DNA of 64,000 bases, taken from NCBI GenBank assembly GCA_030374765.1, contig JARGXX010000096.1, positions 496,001 to 560,000 of the forward strand, read 5' to 3'. The stretch comes from Agarophyton chilense (taxonomy: Eukaryota; Rhodophyta; Florideophyceae; Gracilariales; Gracilariaceae). The notes under the pieces were generated by a model. It ran no database searches and was not told the DNA's origin. It saw only the letters and a program-made list of their open reading frames with translations. Shown in pieces: positions 21,363 through 31,663 of this stretch. Made by a program: the position numbers and the translations under genes. Within the stretch, counting starts at the first letter, position 1. Each line of letters starts with the position of its first letter.

Positions 21363-23783
21363 ATGGAAACGCATTGCCATTGTCGGACGCAGGCTGCCCC
21401 ATTATTTCTATCTCCCACTGCGCTTCCTCATCAGCAACGGCGTTGGGCCAATTCAAGGTGCCCATCCACAGCTCAGCGTCCCATATTAGCCCATCAAGCA
21501 CGCCCACGCTTCTCTCCGGATATTCAGCGTGCCGCGGCTCTGAGAAGGGCAGGTAAGCTCGACAAAGCGCGTGATGTGCTGCACAAGGCTTCCCCTGACA
21601 CACGCCGCCATCCGGCTTATTATCGAGAGCTGATGTCAATCACTACAGCCCTTGTTGCACAGAGTTCGTCCGCTGCGAAAGCTGAACAGCTCTGGTGTGC
21701 CCTTGAGCCACTTCTGTTACAAGATTATTCGCGTCCGGATTCCCTCTCTTTCAATCGTCTTTTAAGCGCATTACGCCTCTTAGACAGTCGGAGGCAGCTC
21801 ACAAAACGTAATGAGAATGAAGAGCTACGTATTTTGCTCATAGCGCAGCGCATATTTGATTTCATGCGTGATATATCTGTGCGTCCGGATCAGTTCACAA
21901 TGTCTATACTGTTTAATATGTGTGCCTATCGCGCTAGCGAGCGCTTTGCTGTTATGTTTGAGCAGCAAGCCACTGATCGTTTTGACTTCAAGCCCAATGT
22001 GGTGTCTGGCTCCGCCTTGCTTGCAGCATTTGCAAAGGCGGGTTCTTTGGAGCAACTTGACCGAGTCGTCAATCTCCTTCGAGAGAAACAGGTCCCATTT
22101 AATGAACGAAGTTACACATCGATCATTTCTGCACACCTCAAACATGGACAACATGTCAAAGTGCTCCAATACTTTGACCAAGCCATTGCTTGTCCATCCG
22201 TCACCCCGAATGTCTTCTTGTTCTCTGGTGTATTGACGTCGTGCCTTCGCGTACGAGATGCCGTTAATGGGCTTCGCGTGTTTGAAGTAATGCAACAAAA
22301 AAAAGTGCATCCAACGGAAGCCATACTCAATCTGATGGTAGAGTTAGCTGCCAGAACTGGAAACATTCCTCTTGGCGTCGAATGTATCACGAAATGGGCT
22401 CCCAAGTATGTAACTGCGAGCGAAGCATTTGATCGCGATAAAATTATTGCTTCATGGAAGAGAAACCCAGCAAACCCGTCTAATGCAATTGATGCATTGC
22501 ATAAAGTCTTGCAATACATTGAAGGCAAAGGTTATAGCAAAGGCGAGATGTCTACGTATAATGCAGCTTTGTCGACTCTTGTTGCTCTAGGTATGATTGA
22601 CCATGTTGAAGAATTCCTAGAGCGCATTCGAAGAAGAGGTCTCGCTCCAGATCTTGTGACGTACAACATTTTGATGCATTCATACGGAACGGCTGGCAAC
22701 CTGAATCAGGCGCTAGGCGTTCTTCGTGATATGAAGCAGAATCGTGTTAAGCCAGATCAAATTACTTTTAACACGCTTCTTGACTTGCTCTTGAAATCGG
22801 GAGAGGTCGACAAGGTAGAAAGTCTTTTGCAAGAGATGGAACACGATGAAAAGCTAGAGATAGATGCGGTCGGCAGATGTATTCAACTCAAGGTGTACAG
22901 AATTCAGGGAAACAAGCAAGCAGCACTCCAAGTGCACAATACTACACAGCGACTGGACAAACCCCTTGATGCAAAGGCGTATGGGTTGTTGCTGTCCATT
23001 CTCTTCGAGTTTGATGAACACGAGCAGGCCATTTCTATTTTCGGGTGGTTGGTATGGAAACGCCAAGCAGCAGGCCCCGTCTACAACGTCATGATAGACA
23101 ACATCGGAAAGCGAGAAGACGGATGTGAACAATGCATGAAACTGTTCAATCACATGAAAAGAAGAGGAATCCCACCCGACAAATTGACGTACACCACAAT
23201 GATCCGCGTGTTGTCAAAAAGCGGCCTTATGGATCGAGCCTTCCGCTTGCTCAGTGAGATGCAAGATATAGGTTTAGCCATGTCCGATATGTACGCCTGG
23301 ACGAGCTTGATGGATGGATTCCGAAGGTGTGGGCAATGGCAACGAGCGGTTGAACTGCTGGCTTTCATGAAGAAGCACAGTTCCAAATCCAAATATTCGC
23401 TCGTGCCCAGACCGTCGACTGCGTGCTACAACGCGGCTCTATACGCTGCGGGAATAGGAGGTCAACATTGGAAAACTTGTGTAAAGATTTACAACTCTCT
23501 TCTCGCGGACGAGATCCAACGACCTGATTATATCACGTATTCTGCCATGGCGAGCATCCTTCTGAGAAGGAGACGCCGCATTTCAGAATGGCACATCGTG
23601 AGGCAAGTTTGTCAAGCCCTTGAAGAATTGCTTCTGGAGGACAACAAACACCGGAACGATGGTTCGAAAGCAGCGCGTACAAAGAACGGCTCACATCAAA
23701 GTTTGAGCAAACCCGTGAGAAAGAAGCTCCTGTCAAAACTAAGTGACTTGAAGACATTGATAGGGCCCGAGATCAACCACTAA
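21363..23783 (+). CDS. Pentatricopeptide repeat (PPR) protein, P type
   Basis: An 806-residue organelle RNA-binding protein. After a basic leader of about 45 residues it carries a long series of roughly 35-residue repeats; I can read at least ten. Examples start at VTYNILMHSYGTAGNLNQAL, ITFNTLLDLLLKSGEVDKVE, LTYTTMIRVLSKSGLMDRAF and YAWTSLMDGFRRCGQWQRAV. No SMR, E/DYW or other C-terminal domain is visible; the tail is basic. P-type PPR proteins bind specific plastid or mitochondrial transcripts for processing or stability. The target RNA cannot be read from sequence alone. Confidence 0.93.
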   Translation: METHCHCRTQAAPLFLSPTALPHQQRRWANSRCPSTAQRPILAHQARPRFSPDIQRAAALRRAGKLDKARDVLHKASPDTRRHPAYYRELMSITTALVAQSSSAAKAEQLWCALEPLLLQDYSRPDSLSFNRLLSALRLLDSRRQLTKRNENEELRILLIAQRIFDFMRDISVRPDQFTMSILFNMCAYRASERFAVMFEQQATDRFDFKPNVVSGSALLAAFAKAGSLEQLDRVVNLLREKQVPFNERSYTSIISAHLKHGQHVKVLQYFDQAIACPSVTPNVFLFSGVLTSCLRVRDAVNGLRVFEVMQQKKVHPTEAILNLMVELAARTGNIPLGVECITKWAPKYVTASEAFDRDKIIASWKRNPANPSNAIDALHKVLQYIEGKGYSKGEMSTYNAALSTLVALGMIDHVEEFLERIRRRGLAPDLVTYNILMHSYGTAGNLNQALGVLRDMKQNRVKPDQITFNTLLDLLLKSGEVDKVESLLQEMEHDEKLEIDAVGRCIQLKVYRIQGNKQAALQVHNTTQRLDKPLDAKAYGLLLSILFEFDEHEQAISIFGWLVWKRQAAGPVYNVMIDNIGKREDGCEQCMKLFNHMKRRGIPPDKLTYTTMIRVLSKSGLMDRAFRLLSEMQDIGLAMSDMYAWTSLMDGFRRCGQWQRAVELLAFMKKHSSKSKYSLVPRPSTACYNAALYAAGIGGQHWKTCVKIYNSLLADEIQRPDYITYSAMASILLRRRRRISEWHIVRQVCQALEELLLEDNKHRNDGSKAARTKNGSHQSLSKPVRKKLLSKLSDLKTLIGPEINH

Positions 23784-23862
23784 CGAGGGAGGCGAGATAT
23801 TTGTTGGACTGCCCTTGTGTTTCTCGAAGGCGCGTAGGCCCAATGGCTAGCTGGAGCTGTAA

Positions 23863-24192
23863 TCAGCAGATCATGTGGGGAGGATTATCTGGTAATGATT
23901 CGCGAGCTGGGAAATACTGGTCGGGGAGGAATGGAGAGAGGGCCACAATGAGGTCGCGCCCGTTGCGGAGAAAGTAGAGCGCTATGACACGGGGTGTTGC
24001 AGTAGCAGGTGCTGTATCGCGCTCTAATTTTAGTCGCAGCGCAGATATTTGTACAGGTGCCATGCCTTGCGCGTTGCACTGGAAGCAATTGGGCCAAATG
24101 CGGTGTAACCGCGCCAGCGTTGACGGAAAAGAGAAGAATCTGTTTGTTTGCGCGCGCCCCTTGGATTTGGGCAACAATCTCAGGTCACGCAT
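23863..24192 (-). CDS. Hypothetical small basic protein, possibly organellar
   Basis: A 109-residue frame from an ATG, with an Arg/Phe-rich leader (residues 1-45) that could target an organelle. A compact second half follows, with LRLKLERDTAPATATPRVIA and YFLRNGRDLIVALSPF. The composition is protein-like, but no family is recognised. It diverges from the CFA-synthase-like gene and is convergent with the PPR gene. Confidence 0.4.
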   Translation of the reverse strand: MRDLRLLPKSKGRAQTNRFFSFPSTLARLHRIWPNCFQCNAQGMAPVQISALRLKLERDTAPATATPRVIALYFLRNGRDLIVALSPFLPDQYFPARESLPDNPPHMIC

Positions 24193-24571
24193 GGTGTGTC
24201 CCTAAAACACTTGGTGCAGCACAACACAATAACAATATAGCCAAACAGCTCTTTCCATTCCATGATCCCCCGTAGGAATTCCCGGTGGCTTTGTGGTTGC
24301 GAGAGCTATGCGAGCGCAGAGAAATGTTATATGCTCTTGTTACACGCATTGCGTGCAACTTGGCCGCAGCTGGGGACGATAGCTCATACCCTGATTGGCT
24401 GTCGACTGAGGTTCGAAACTGTCGTCTTGGATTATAACGTTACAGGCAAATCCAGCGCCACAATACTTAAACAGCCTCTCACCGTCCAGGTTACCATCTG
24501 TTCTTCTCTGCTTCTTCAACCACTCACCCTCGCAAACACAAGCACAACAAACACTGGTTTCTCCCTACACC

Positions 24572-25900
24572 ATGGAAATGAAACCCAACACGGGCAGCAA
24601 CCAACAAGTGGTTCTCGCGACCAAAGCGCCATATGTAGCGCAAACGTTGACATTTCTGAGCTCCATCTTCGCCAATTACCCGCCAAAAGACTTTGCGTTC
24701 CGTCTTTGGGACGGTTCCATATGGAAAAAGGCCGACGCCGATACCGCGCGCTTCACGGTAGTACTCAACCATCCCGCGGCGCTTCGACGTATGTTTCTGC
24801 CACCATCGGACACGCGCATGGCGCGTGCCTACATCCTCGGCGACTTTGATATTGAAGGCGAGGCTACAGGCGCACTTGCACTAGGACAGCATTTGTGGAA
24901 GACGTGGGGGTGGCGCGATTTGGTGTCAAACGCCATCCAGCTCATCCGACTTCCATCCGACGCCGGCCCGCGCGACGAGCATGCAGCGCAACTACACGGC
25001 GCGTTACACTCGCAAGATCGCGATCGAAGCGCCATCGAGTTCCATTACGATGTGTCGAACGAGTTTTACAACTTGTGGCTCGACACTCGCATGGTATACT
25101 CGTGCGGTTACTTTAACAATATTTCTGACGACATTGACACCGTGCAGCTGAACAAGATAGACATGATTTGTCGCAAACTGCGTCTCAAGCCGGGCGATCG
25201 ACTGCTCGACATTGGGTGTGGCTGGGGCGCGCTCGTCATCCATGCCGTGCAAAAGTACGGCGTACAGGCGCTCGGTGTGACGCTCAGCGAAAAGCAAGTG
25301 GAGCTCGCGCGCGAACGCGTACAACAAGCAGGCATATCCGCGCACTGCAAGATCGAACTACTCGACTATCGCAATATCGATGAATCTCACCCATTCGACA
25401 AAATTGTGAGCGTAGGCATGGTAGAGCACGTAGGTCGCACCATGTTACGCACATACTTTGCCAAATGTCACCGTCTACTACGTGCCGGCGGTGTATTTCT
25501 CAACCATGGTATCACACTATTACACGATCGTTTCAAGAGCGAGGCACAGGTGAAACGCGGTTTCTTCGCGCGTTACATTTTCCCAGACGGCGACTTACAG
25601 CCCTTGCTGTTCGTGCTGCAGCACGCAGCGGAAGCGGGATGGGAAATTCGCGACGTAGAAAGTCTGCGCGAGCACTACGCGCTCACGTTGCAGCGCTGGC
25701 ACGCGCGATTGGTACAACACGAGACGGAGGCGGTGCGTCTGGTGGGCAGACAAACGTACCGACTGTGGACGCTGTACTTGCTAGGCGCCGGGTGGGGATT
25801 TTCGTCCGGGCTACACTCCATTTACCAGACGTTACTGTACAAGGCGGCGCCCAACGACGACACACAGCTACCGCTCACCAGGAGCGACTGGTACCAGTAG
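24572..25900 (+). CDS. CFA: Cyclopropane-fatty-acyl-phospholipid synthase-like SAM methyltransferase
   Basis: Members of this family methylenate or methylate unsaturated acyl chains of membrane phospholipids using S-adenosylmethionine. The 442-residue protein matches the family end to end. It has an N-terminal lobe with FRLWDGSIW and RAYILGDFDIEGE, the signature HYDVSNEFYNLWLDTRMVYS (158-177), and the SAM motif LDIGCGWG (212-219) followed by GVTLSEKQ. VGMVEHVG and the C-terminal lipid-site region FPDGDLQPL follow. The start is the first ATG after a 5' UTR; an overlapping upstream frame from 24262 is unrelated. No transit peptide is evident. Confidence 0.9.
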   Translation: MEMKPNTGSNQQVVLATKAPYVAQTLTFLSSIFANYPPKDFAFRLWDGSIWKKADADTARFTVVLNHPAALRRMFLPPSDTRMARAYILGDFDIEGEATGALALGQHLWKTWGWRDLVSNAIQLIRLPSDAGPRDEHAAQLHGALHSQDRDRSAIEFHYDVSNEFYNLWLDTRMVYSCGYFNNISDDIDTVQLNKIDMICRKLRLKPGDRLLDIGCGWGALVIHAVQKYGVQALGVTLSEKQVELARERVQQAGISAHCKIELLDYRNIDESHPFDKIVSVGMVEHVGRTMLRTYFAKCHRLLRAGGVFLNHGITLLHDRFKSEAQVKRGFFARYIFPDGDLQPLLFVLQHAAEAGWEIRDVESLREHYALTLQRWHARLVQHETEAVRLVGRQTYRLWTLYLLGAGWGFSSGLHSIYQTLLYKAAPNDDTQLPLTRSDWYQ

Positions 25901-26845
25901 AAAGCGCAGCGTTGACTGTAGGCAAGATACAGCACTTTGTATGCAATAGTTTGACAAGGCGCAAAAGCACACGCTTTACGGCCGAAAACGCAGCGCCAGA
26001 AGGCAGCGTTCAGGCGCAGCCACACGAATACATCAGTGTCGGCATTTCCGCCCGTACGTTGGCACCGTTCGTACCATGTACATGTACGCCATCGTGTTTG
26101 ACCAAAACCATGCGAATGGGAGCACAAGTGCGTGTGTGTATGTGTTGGTATGTATGTGTTGTGTGTGAGTGTGTTTGTGTGTTTGTGTGTTTGTAAGTTT
26201 GAGCACGCGTGTGTGAGCGTTTGTGTTTGTTGTAGAAGAATGTGGCGCCTATTTAAAGGGCGCGCTGTTATACGAGCGGCCATGAAGCGCAACCCTCGTC
26301 AGCCGTCAAGATGGATCAAAGACGGCGGCACACGAGCGTGAGCGGGCGTTCTTTCGCAACTGGCAACAGCGCACCGACGCTCCGCCCAGGCGCAATCCAG
26401 GAACAGAAGCTTGCAGCACAACTCCAGACTATATAACCAAAACTCAAATGAACCAAGCAGGTATGCACCAGCGCGGGCCAACGAATGCATGGCTCTTCCC
26501 TCTCCTGCCATTCCTCCGCGCTTTCCATCTTCCCTCCATGAGCAATGGCACCGGCACCTTACCCCGTTTTCCCCCTCCATTCCCCCGCCTTCCTTTCTCC
26601 CCTCCCCCCCCCCCCCCCCCACACCCACCCTAACCCTTTTCCCGCGACCCTCTGTCTCAACTCGTCCACCGCACCCTTGAGGGCGGGGGAAACCCGCGAA
26701 ACGCAAAAACGCAAACAAAAAAGGAGCGCACACGAAAACAAAAACAGTACAAGAGATAAACAACAACAAGAAAGAGAGAGCAAACACAGACAGCAGACAG
26801 CAGACAGCAGCGGCAAAGCAGCAGGCAGCAACAAGGCGCGGGGCG
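25901..26845. other. Intergenic with GT-rich and poly-C tracts
   Basis: About 0.95 kb between convergent genes. It contains a (GT)n-rich stretch at 26130-26240, a 17-base C run at 26604-26620 and an A/C-rich stretch at 26700-26800. No gene supported. Confidence 0.6.
26130..26240 (+). repeat. Imperfect GT/TGTT microsatellite
   Basis: Long imperfect run of GTGTGT, TATG and TTTG units downstream of the CFA-synthase-like gene. Confidence 0.75.
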
Positions 26846-27793
26846 CTACGACTGCGGCGGCTGTTCCTGCGTAGCGCCGCCACCAGCAATGTAGCCCGTC
26901 TGATAGCCAGGCGGGGCATAAACGAGCTGCTGTGGCATGCGCATGTACTGCGGGTTGACAATGCCCGGTTGATACGGCATGCCGGCGGCGTAGCCCGCCG
27001 ACGCGTACACCTGTTGAGGGCCTGGGGGATAAATCATAGCGGCCGACGTGTCGGCGGCGCCGGCGATCTGGGGCGGGATTGGGTAGGGCGGCGGGGCCAT
27101 GTTGGGCATGGAATAATACTGCAACTGGGCAGAGTCAACGGCGCCGGTAGCGGCGCGATCGTCCTTCTTGGGATCGTCTCTAGGGACGATATCGATGAGA
27201 AAGTCGAAAATGTCCGTCTTCTGGATGGCGGCGGAGATGTCGGAGCGCTGCAACGTGCGTCGTTTAGCTTCTTCAGTTTGGGCCCAGGCGCGGTGGGTGA
27301 GCTCGAGGATGAACATTTCGCAAGCCTTTGCGAAGAGTACGGGCGCCTCTGCGGAAATCATGCGGACGTCTTCGTCGGACTTCATGATTTTCTTTATGCG
27401 TGCGAGCGGAAGAAGATGGTTTTTGAAATCGGTGGCGGCCTGAACCTCACCCATTTGCTCGCTCCAGAAGTGGGCCAGTTTTGCGTTGAGCTCCTGCAGA
27501 CTTTGCTGCTGCTGGAGCTGTGCCTGACGGGTCTGGTGCTGCATGAGGTGGGAGTGGGAGGCCATCTGCGCGGCGGCGGCGTACGCGCCGACGGGGGCGG
27601 GCGCAGGCTGCGGCACGCCGGCGGGCACGGAGGGCACGGAGGGGGGGGGGACGGCGGCGGCGGCGGCGACGGGGGCGTTAGCGGTAGCCGACGGCGGCAG
27701 CGGCGGCGCACTAGCGGGGGCGGCGGACGCGGCGGCGGCGGCAGCGGCGGCGGCAGCAGCGGCTGCAGCGGCGGCGGCGGAATCTTCGGTCAT
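26846..27793 (-). CDS. NFYC: NF-YC (HAP5) histone-fold subunit of CCAAT-binding factor
   Basis: Nuclear transcription factor subunit that pairs with NF-YB and recruits NF-YA to CCAAT boxes. The 315-residue product starts MTEDS, followed by about 20 alanines encoded by a GCC/GCG repeat. The histone-fold core begins at [20 protein letters not shown], continues through [17 protein letters not shown] and [12 protein letters not shown], and ends at [12 protein letters not shown]. This is the canonical NF-YC signature. The tail is Pro/Tyr/Gln/Gly-rich, typical of activation regions. The frame stays open upstream to 28252, but that part is low-complexity and overlaps the 3' end of the next gene, so 27793 is used. 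Confidence 0.93.
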   Translation of the reverse strand: MTEDSAAAAAAAAAAAAAAAAASAAPASAPPLPPSATANAPVAAAAAVPPPSVPSVPAGVPQPAPAPVGAYAAAAQMASHSHLMQHQTRQAQLQQQQSLQELNAKLAHFWSEQMGEVQAATDFKNHLLPLARIKKIMKSDEDVRMISAEAPVLFAKACEMFILELTHRAWAQTEEAKRRTLQRSDISAAIQKTDIFDFLIDIVPRDDPKKDDRAATGAVDSAQLQYYSMPNMAPPPYPIPPQIAGAADTSAAMIYPPGPQQVYASAGYAAGMPYQPGIVNPQYMRMPQQLVYAPPGYQTGYIAGGGATQEQPPQS

Positions 27794-28040
27794 GGCAGGA
27801 AAGCGGTGGCGGCGCAGAGAGTGAGGGGGTTGGCGGTGGAAGGGGGGAGGGGGGGGGGAGGGGGAGGAGGCGTAAAGGCGGCGGAGCAACATTCGCAATG
27901 CGCGCGCGCGTCGAACAATACATATAAAGCGGAAGTGCGCCAACGACCGCGGCGCAACGTCCACGTTGCCATCGACACACGTGGTCACGCGATGCATGTG
28001 GAGACGTGGCACACGGGGCCACGTTGTCACGCATGCGCGC

Positions 28041-30104
28041 TCACGCGAAGCCCCAGAGACGCTCGCGCTCGCGCGCGGCCAGCACGCGGTCGCGCTTGCG
28101 TTCGGCGCGGTGGAGCGCGCCGATGGCCAGCGCCAGCGCGCATAGCGCGCCCAACAGCGCGCCCACCACGCGCAGCATGGGGCCGTCGCGCCGCTGCGTG
28201 AAGTACTCCATCCACCATGCCGCCCCGCCGTCGTCACCGTTCCACTCCACATCCAAGTGCGCGTCCGCGTCTGCGTCTGCGTCCCCTCCCCCGCCGCCGC
28301 CGCCGCCGCCGCCGCCTTCGGCCCACACCACGGCCATCGAGTTGGGCATGAGGTTGGTCCACGACCGCGAGCCGCCGCCGCCGCCCACGCTGAGCTCCTC
28401 CACGTAGTTGGCGATGGCGCCCAGCCCGAACACGCACCCGCTGCCGGCGAGCGTCCACGCGCCGCCGCTGCCGCCGCCCTGGCTGCAAATGCGCCGCCTT
28501 CGTCGCCGTCGCCACGACGCCCCGCGCTCCGCGTAGCTCAGTTTGACCGTATTGCCCACGACGGGCGCAAAAGGCCTCGGCTGCAGTCGGAACCCCAACG
28601 CGCTCAGCACCGTGCCCTTGAAGAACAGCCGTTGGCCGCCGCCGCCGCCGCCGTTCCACATGAGGCGCGTCTCGTTGGCGCGCACCACCACCACGTCCTG
28701 TCGTCCGTTTTCGTCCGTGTCCAGCCATCCGGCCGCCACCGTTCCGCCGTTGCCGTGTTGCAGCGCGCGTAGCGTGCGTGCATCCACGCGTCGCAGCGGC
28801 ATGTCATCTTCGTCGTCATCTCTGTCGTTGTCACCGCCACGGCTGCCGCTGCCATCGCGCTCGTCGCGCGCCCATTTGCGTTGGTTGCGAAACACCACGG
28901 GCAGCGCGGTGGCCGCGTCGACCGTCAGCACGTCGGGCCAGCCGTCCAGGTCCATGTCGCCGACGCGCAGCGCGGGCGGCACGGAGATGGCCCCGAACAG
29001 CGAACCCAGTCGCTGTTCGCGCAACGTCAGCTCGTTGGCTCCCAACGCTTGCACCGTCTGCAGCTGCCAGTCATCTGTGGCCGAGCACAACACCCCGGGC
29101 GCGCGCCACGGCTGACGATTAAGATGCACGCGAAGGTCGCCGCGCTTGCGATTTGCCACGCCAATGTCCATGGCGCCGTCGGCGTCCAGATCGGCCGCCA
29201 CCAATGCATGGTCGCCGCCGTCGTGGTCGAACAGCGAGCGGTTGAAGACGCGCGCGTGGGAGCCGTTGGCGAGAAGCTGCCATAGTGGCGTGTGCGAGCG
29301 CGCGCCGCTGAGCCACACCTCCAGCGAGCAGGTGGTGCCCAGCACCAGGTCGGGCTGGCAGTCGCCGTCCATGTCGGCGAACGCCACCGACTGCGCGCTC
29401 GCCACGCGCGCCGTCGTGCCGTCTTCGCACGTGCTATGCGCGTCCCAACGGTGGAAACGCACACTTCCGCGCTGGTCGAAGCGATCGCGTTGCACGCTGA
29501 TGTCGCGGTGGTACTTGTAGAAGCCGCGCGTGCCGTTGTCAAACGCCACAAACAACTCCGGTACCAGGTCGCCGTCGGCGTCCACGACGGCCGTCACGCG
29601 CGGCACCTCCGGCAGCAGCGCAGGCTTGCTGGCGTTGAAGTTGGCGCGCGCATCACCAAACACAATCACGCCCTGCGTGCCGTCCAACAGCAACACGTCC
29701 ATGCGGCCGTCGTTGCCAAAGTCAGCCACATACGCCGCCGAAACGCGGCCAAACGCGCGCGGCAAGTGCAACTGACGCACATCCAACGCGCGCCCCACGT
29801 GACGGAACGAGAAGCTGTGGTGCTGCCACTGCATGACGGACACCTTGCGCAGCGACTTGGCGTCCAGCATGAGCAGGTCTGCGAAGCGGTCGTTGTTGAA
29901 GTCGCCCGTGGCCAGCAGCGCGCCGGACGAAGACAGCCCCACGTAGGCCGACTGGTCGGAGAAGGGCGTCTGCGCGGCGGGCGGCGCGCTGCGCGAACCG
30001 TGCGCACGCGGCATGGTGATGGCGCGCGGCTGGCACGGTAGAAGAAGCAGCAGCAGCAGCAGCAGCAGCAGCACAGGCAGCGGGGCGCGACGCGACGCCA
30101 TCAT
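28041..30104 (-). CDS. ITFG1: ITFG1/TIP-like FG-GAP repeat membrane protein
   Basis: A 687-residue type-I membrane protein. The signal peptide ([11 protein letters not shown], then eleven Leu) precedes a beta-propeller of FG-GAP repeats. The repeats carry Ca-binding-type motifs: [76 protein letters not shown] and [15 protein letters not shown]-terminal membrane span ([19 protein letters not shown]) and short basic tail follow. This matches the T-cell immunomodulatory protein (ITFG1) family, which is widespread in eukaryotes. The frame extends to 30221 through a hexamer repeat; the MM at 30104 just before the signal peptide is the likelier start. Poly-Gly and Asp-Ala insertions near the C-terminus are low-complexity expansions. 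Confidence 0.85.
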   Translation of the reverse strand: MMASRRAPLPVLLLLLLLLLLLPCQPRAITMPRAHGSRSAPPAAQTPFSDQSAYVGLSSSGALLATGDFNNDRFADLLMLDAKSLRKVSVMQWQHHSFSFRHVGRALDVRQLHLPRAFGRVSAAYVADFGNDGRMDVLLLDGTQGVIVFGDARANFNASKPALLPEVPRVTAVVDADGDLVPELFVAFDNGTRGFYKYHRDISVQRDRFDQRGSVRFHRWDAHSTCEDGTTARVASAQSVAFADMDGDCQPDLVLGTTCSLEVWLSGARSHTPLWQLLANGSHARVFNRSLFDHDGGDHALVAADLDADGAMDIGVANRKRGDLRVHLNRQPWRAPGVLCSATDDWQLQTVQALGANELTLREQRLGSLFGAISVPPALRVGDMDLDGWPDVLTVDAATALPVVFRNQRKWARDERDGSGSRGGDNDRDDDEDDMPLRRVDARTLRALQHGNGGTVAAGWLDTDENGRQDVVVVRANETRLMWNGGGGGGQRLFFKGTVLSALGFRLQPRPFAPVVGNTVKLSYAERGASWRRRRRRRICSQGGGSGGAWTLAGSGCVFGLGAIANYVEELSVGGGGGSRSWTNLMPNSMAVVWAEGGGGGGGGGGGDADADADAHLDVEWNGDDGGAAWWMEYFTQRRDGPMLRVVGALLGALCALALAIGALHRAERKRDRVLAARERERLWGFA
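30048..30071 (-). repeat. (CTG)8 repeat coding the signal-peptide leucines
   Basis: Eight CAG units on the plus strand read as eight CTG leucine codons on the minus strand, inside the hydrophobic core of the ITFG1-like signal peptide. Confidence 0.85.
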
Positions 30105-30180
30105 CGGGTCCGTGGTGGTGGCGGCGGTGACGGCGGCGCCCATCGCGGTCGCCATGGCCTCGCGCGTCTTGCTCGCCATC

Positions 30181-30222
30181 GTCAACGTCAACGTCAACGT
30201 CAACGTCAACGTCAACGTCAAC
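30181..30222 (+). repeat. (GTCAAC)7 hexanucleotide repeat
   Basis: Seven perfect GTCAAC units just upstream of the likely start of the ITFG1-like gene. They would read as Thr-Leu repeats if translation began at 30221. Confidence 0.9.
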
Positions 30223-30304
30223 GTCTCCGTCAGCGCGCTCCTCGCCCTCGCCGTGTGGGGCGCCCATATCTACGCAGGCTGAGGTTACAGCGTTTGGCAA
30301 TCGC

Positions 30305-30527
30305 CACGTGCGCGATCGACACGCTGTTGTGCACCAGCTGGCCTGCTGTTGCACACGTCTGCCGTGTACAGTTGTTAGGGATCAGGATAGCGGCAACCTT
30401 GTCTATTCTGATCTCTAACAACAGTACTGAACCCCACGTGTGCAGCGTGTGACGCGTGTGTACAACACACACACGTGTTTTGTATTGGACGTTGTGTGTT
30501 TGCTACGTGTATAACTCACCACACGTG
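30305..30527 (+). promoter_or_regulatory. Cluster of four CACGTG (G-box) motifs upstream of APX
   Basis: CACGTG occurs at 30305-30310, 30435-30440, 30472-30477 and 30522-30527, in the roughly 630-bp gap between the divergent ITFG1-like and APX starts. G-boxes are bound by bZIP and bHLH factors in light and stress responses of photosynthetic eukaryotes. Which of the two genes they serve is inferred. Confidence 0.5.
30371..30422. ncRNA. Long near-perfect inverted repeat (candidate hairpin RNA)
   Basis: GTTGTTAGGGATCAGGATAG (30371-30390) pairs with CTATTCTGATCTCTAACAAC (30403-30422) across a 12-nt loop. The two mismatches would be G-U wobbles in RNA transcribed from the plus strand. Pairing continues for about four more bases outside (GTAC on each side) after one mismatch. 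It could be a small-RNA precursor, a MITE-like fragment or a cruciform regulatory site; transcription is not shown. Confidence 0.4.
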
Positions 30528-30732
30528 GGCGCTGCGCGCGCCGTGTGTTGCGCCGCTCGCTGGCGTCGAATCGACGCCGTCGAACAGCGTTTCTACACTC
30601 TAGCAGAGCTCTATAGCTACACATTCCGCGGCTGGATGCACAAGAACTCTTTGCTCGTCGTCACCAAGTTCAAGTCGCTGCCGCCTCATGTCACCGTCGC
30701 CGTCGCCGTCGCCGTTCGCACCAACCGCTACC

Positions 30733-31455
30733 ATGGATCCCGCCGAAGCAAAGGCGCGCCAGATGCTCACCGAGCTGTTCCAGCATAACCCGTGCATGCC
30801 CATCATGGTGCGCCTCGCCTGGCACGACGCCGGCAGCTACTCCAAGGAAGATGGCACCGGCGGCGCCAACGCCACCATCCGCTTCTCGCCCGAGGCCGAC
30901 CTGCCCGCCAACAAGGGGCTTCACATCGCCCGCGACCTTTTACAACCCATCAAGGACGCCGTACCCTCCATGTCCCACGCCGATCTCTACCAGCTCGCCT
31001 CCGTTGTCGCCGTCCAGTTCGCCGGCGGTCCCTCCATCCCGTTCCGTCTGGGCCGCAAGGACAAGCTCGCCCCCGACTGTTCCCCGGACGGCCGTCTGCC
31101 CGACGCCAACAAGCGCATGCCGCATCTCAGGGATATCTTTTACCGCATGGGCTTTAACGACAAGGAGATCGTCCTGCTCAGCGGTGCCCATTGTCTGGGC
31201 CGCTGCCATGCAGAACGATCTGGCTTTGACGGCCCTTGGACCGCCGAGCCGCTCAAGTTTGACAACTCCTATTACACGCAAACTCTCAGCGAAAACCCCG
31301 ACCCCAAGCTGCTCCGTCTCGCTTCCGACCTCGCCCTTCTGGACGAGCCCTACACCAAGCAGTTGTGCGCGTCCTACGCTGCCGATCAGGATCTCTTCTT
31401 CCGCGAGTACGTCCCGGTCCACCAGAAGCTCAGCGAGCTTGGCTGCAAATTTTGA
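30733..31455 (+). CDS. APX: Ascorbate peroxidase (class I haem peroxidase)
   Basis: Detoxifies hydrogen peroxide with ascorbate as electron donor. The 240-residue protein has the class I distal site VRLAWHDAG (Arg27, Trp30, His31), the proximal haem ligand in LLSGAHCLGRCH (His153), and Trp169 in GPWTAEPLKFDN, followed by LALLDEPYT. Length matches cytosolic APX. A frame extending to 30688 adds only a low-complexity (CCGTCG)n-coded leader, so MDPAEAK at 30733 is taken as the start. No transit peptide or membrane anchor. The G-box cluster lies just upstream. Confidence 0.95.
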   Translation: MDPAEAKARQMLTELFQHNPCMPIMVRLAWHDAGSYSKEDGTGGANATIRFSPEADLPANKGLHIARDLLQPIKDAVPSMSHADLYQLASVVAVQFAGGPSIPFRLGRKDKLAPDCSPDGRLPDANKRMPHLRDIFYRMGFNDKEIVLLSGAHCLGRCHAERSGFDGPWTAEPLKFDNSYYTQTLSENPDPKLLRLASDLALLDEPYTKQLCASYAADQDLFFREYVPVHQKLSELGCKF

Positions 31456-31663
31456 GCACTCTCTAGATACACCGCCGCATGTACACTACTACGTTCATGC
31501 TCCACTGCTCTGCAGCCTTGATGCGCGTCGCTGACGTCAGCGCCTCATCCTTGTCCCAAACTATTCCATGTTTTTCTCTGCTGTGCGTGTAAAAGCTATG
31601 CATACTTTTGTTACACTTTCTTCTTCTGTGTCCACATCCACACCCCTTGTGCCACAGTAACCA

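Noticed and set aside
26625-26640. Telomere-like CACCCTAACCC
   Set aside because: A single occurrence inside a C-rich tract, not an array.
26969-28201. 410-codon plus-strand frame
   Set aside because: Antisense shadow of NF-YC and the ITFG1-like 3' end in GC-rich repeats; low-complexity Gly/Arg composition, while the minus strand carries a clear histone fold.
29292-30041. 249-codon plus-strand frame
   Set aside because: Antisense to the FG-GAP repeats; Arg/His/Val-rich shadow.
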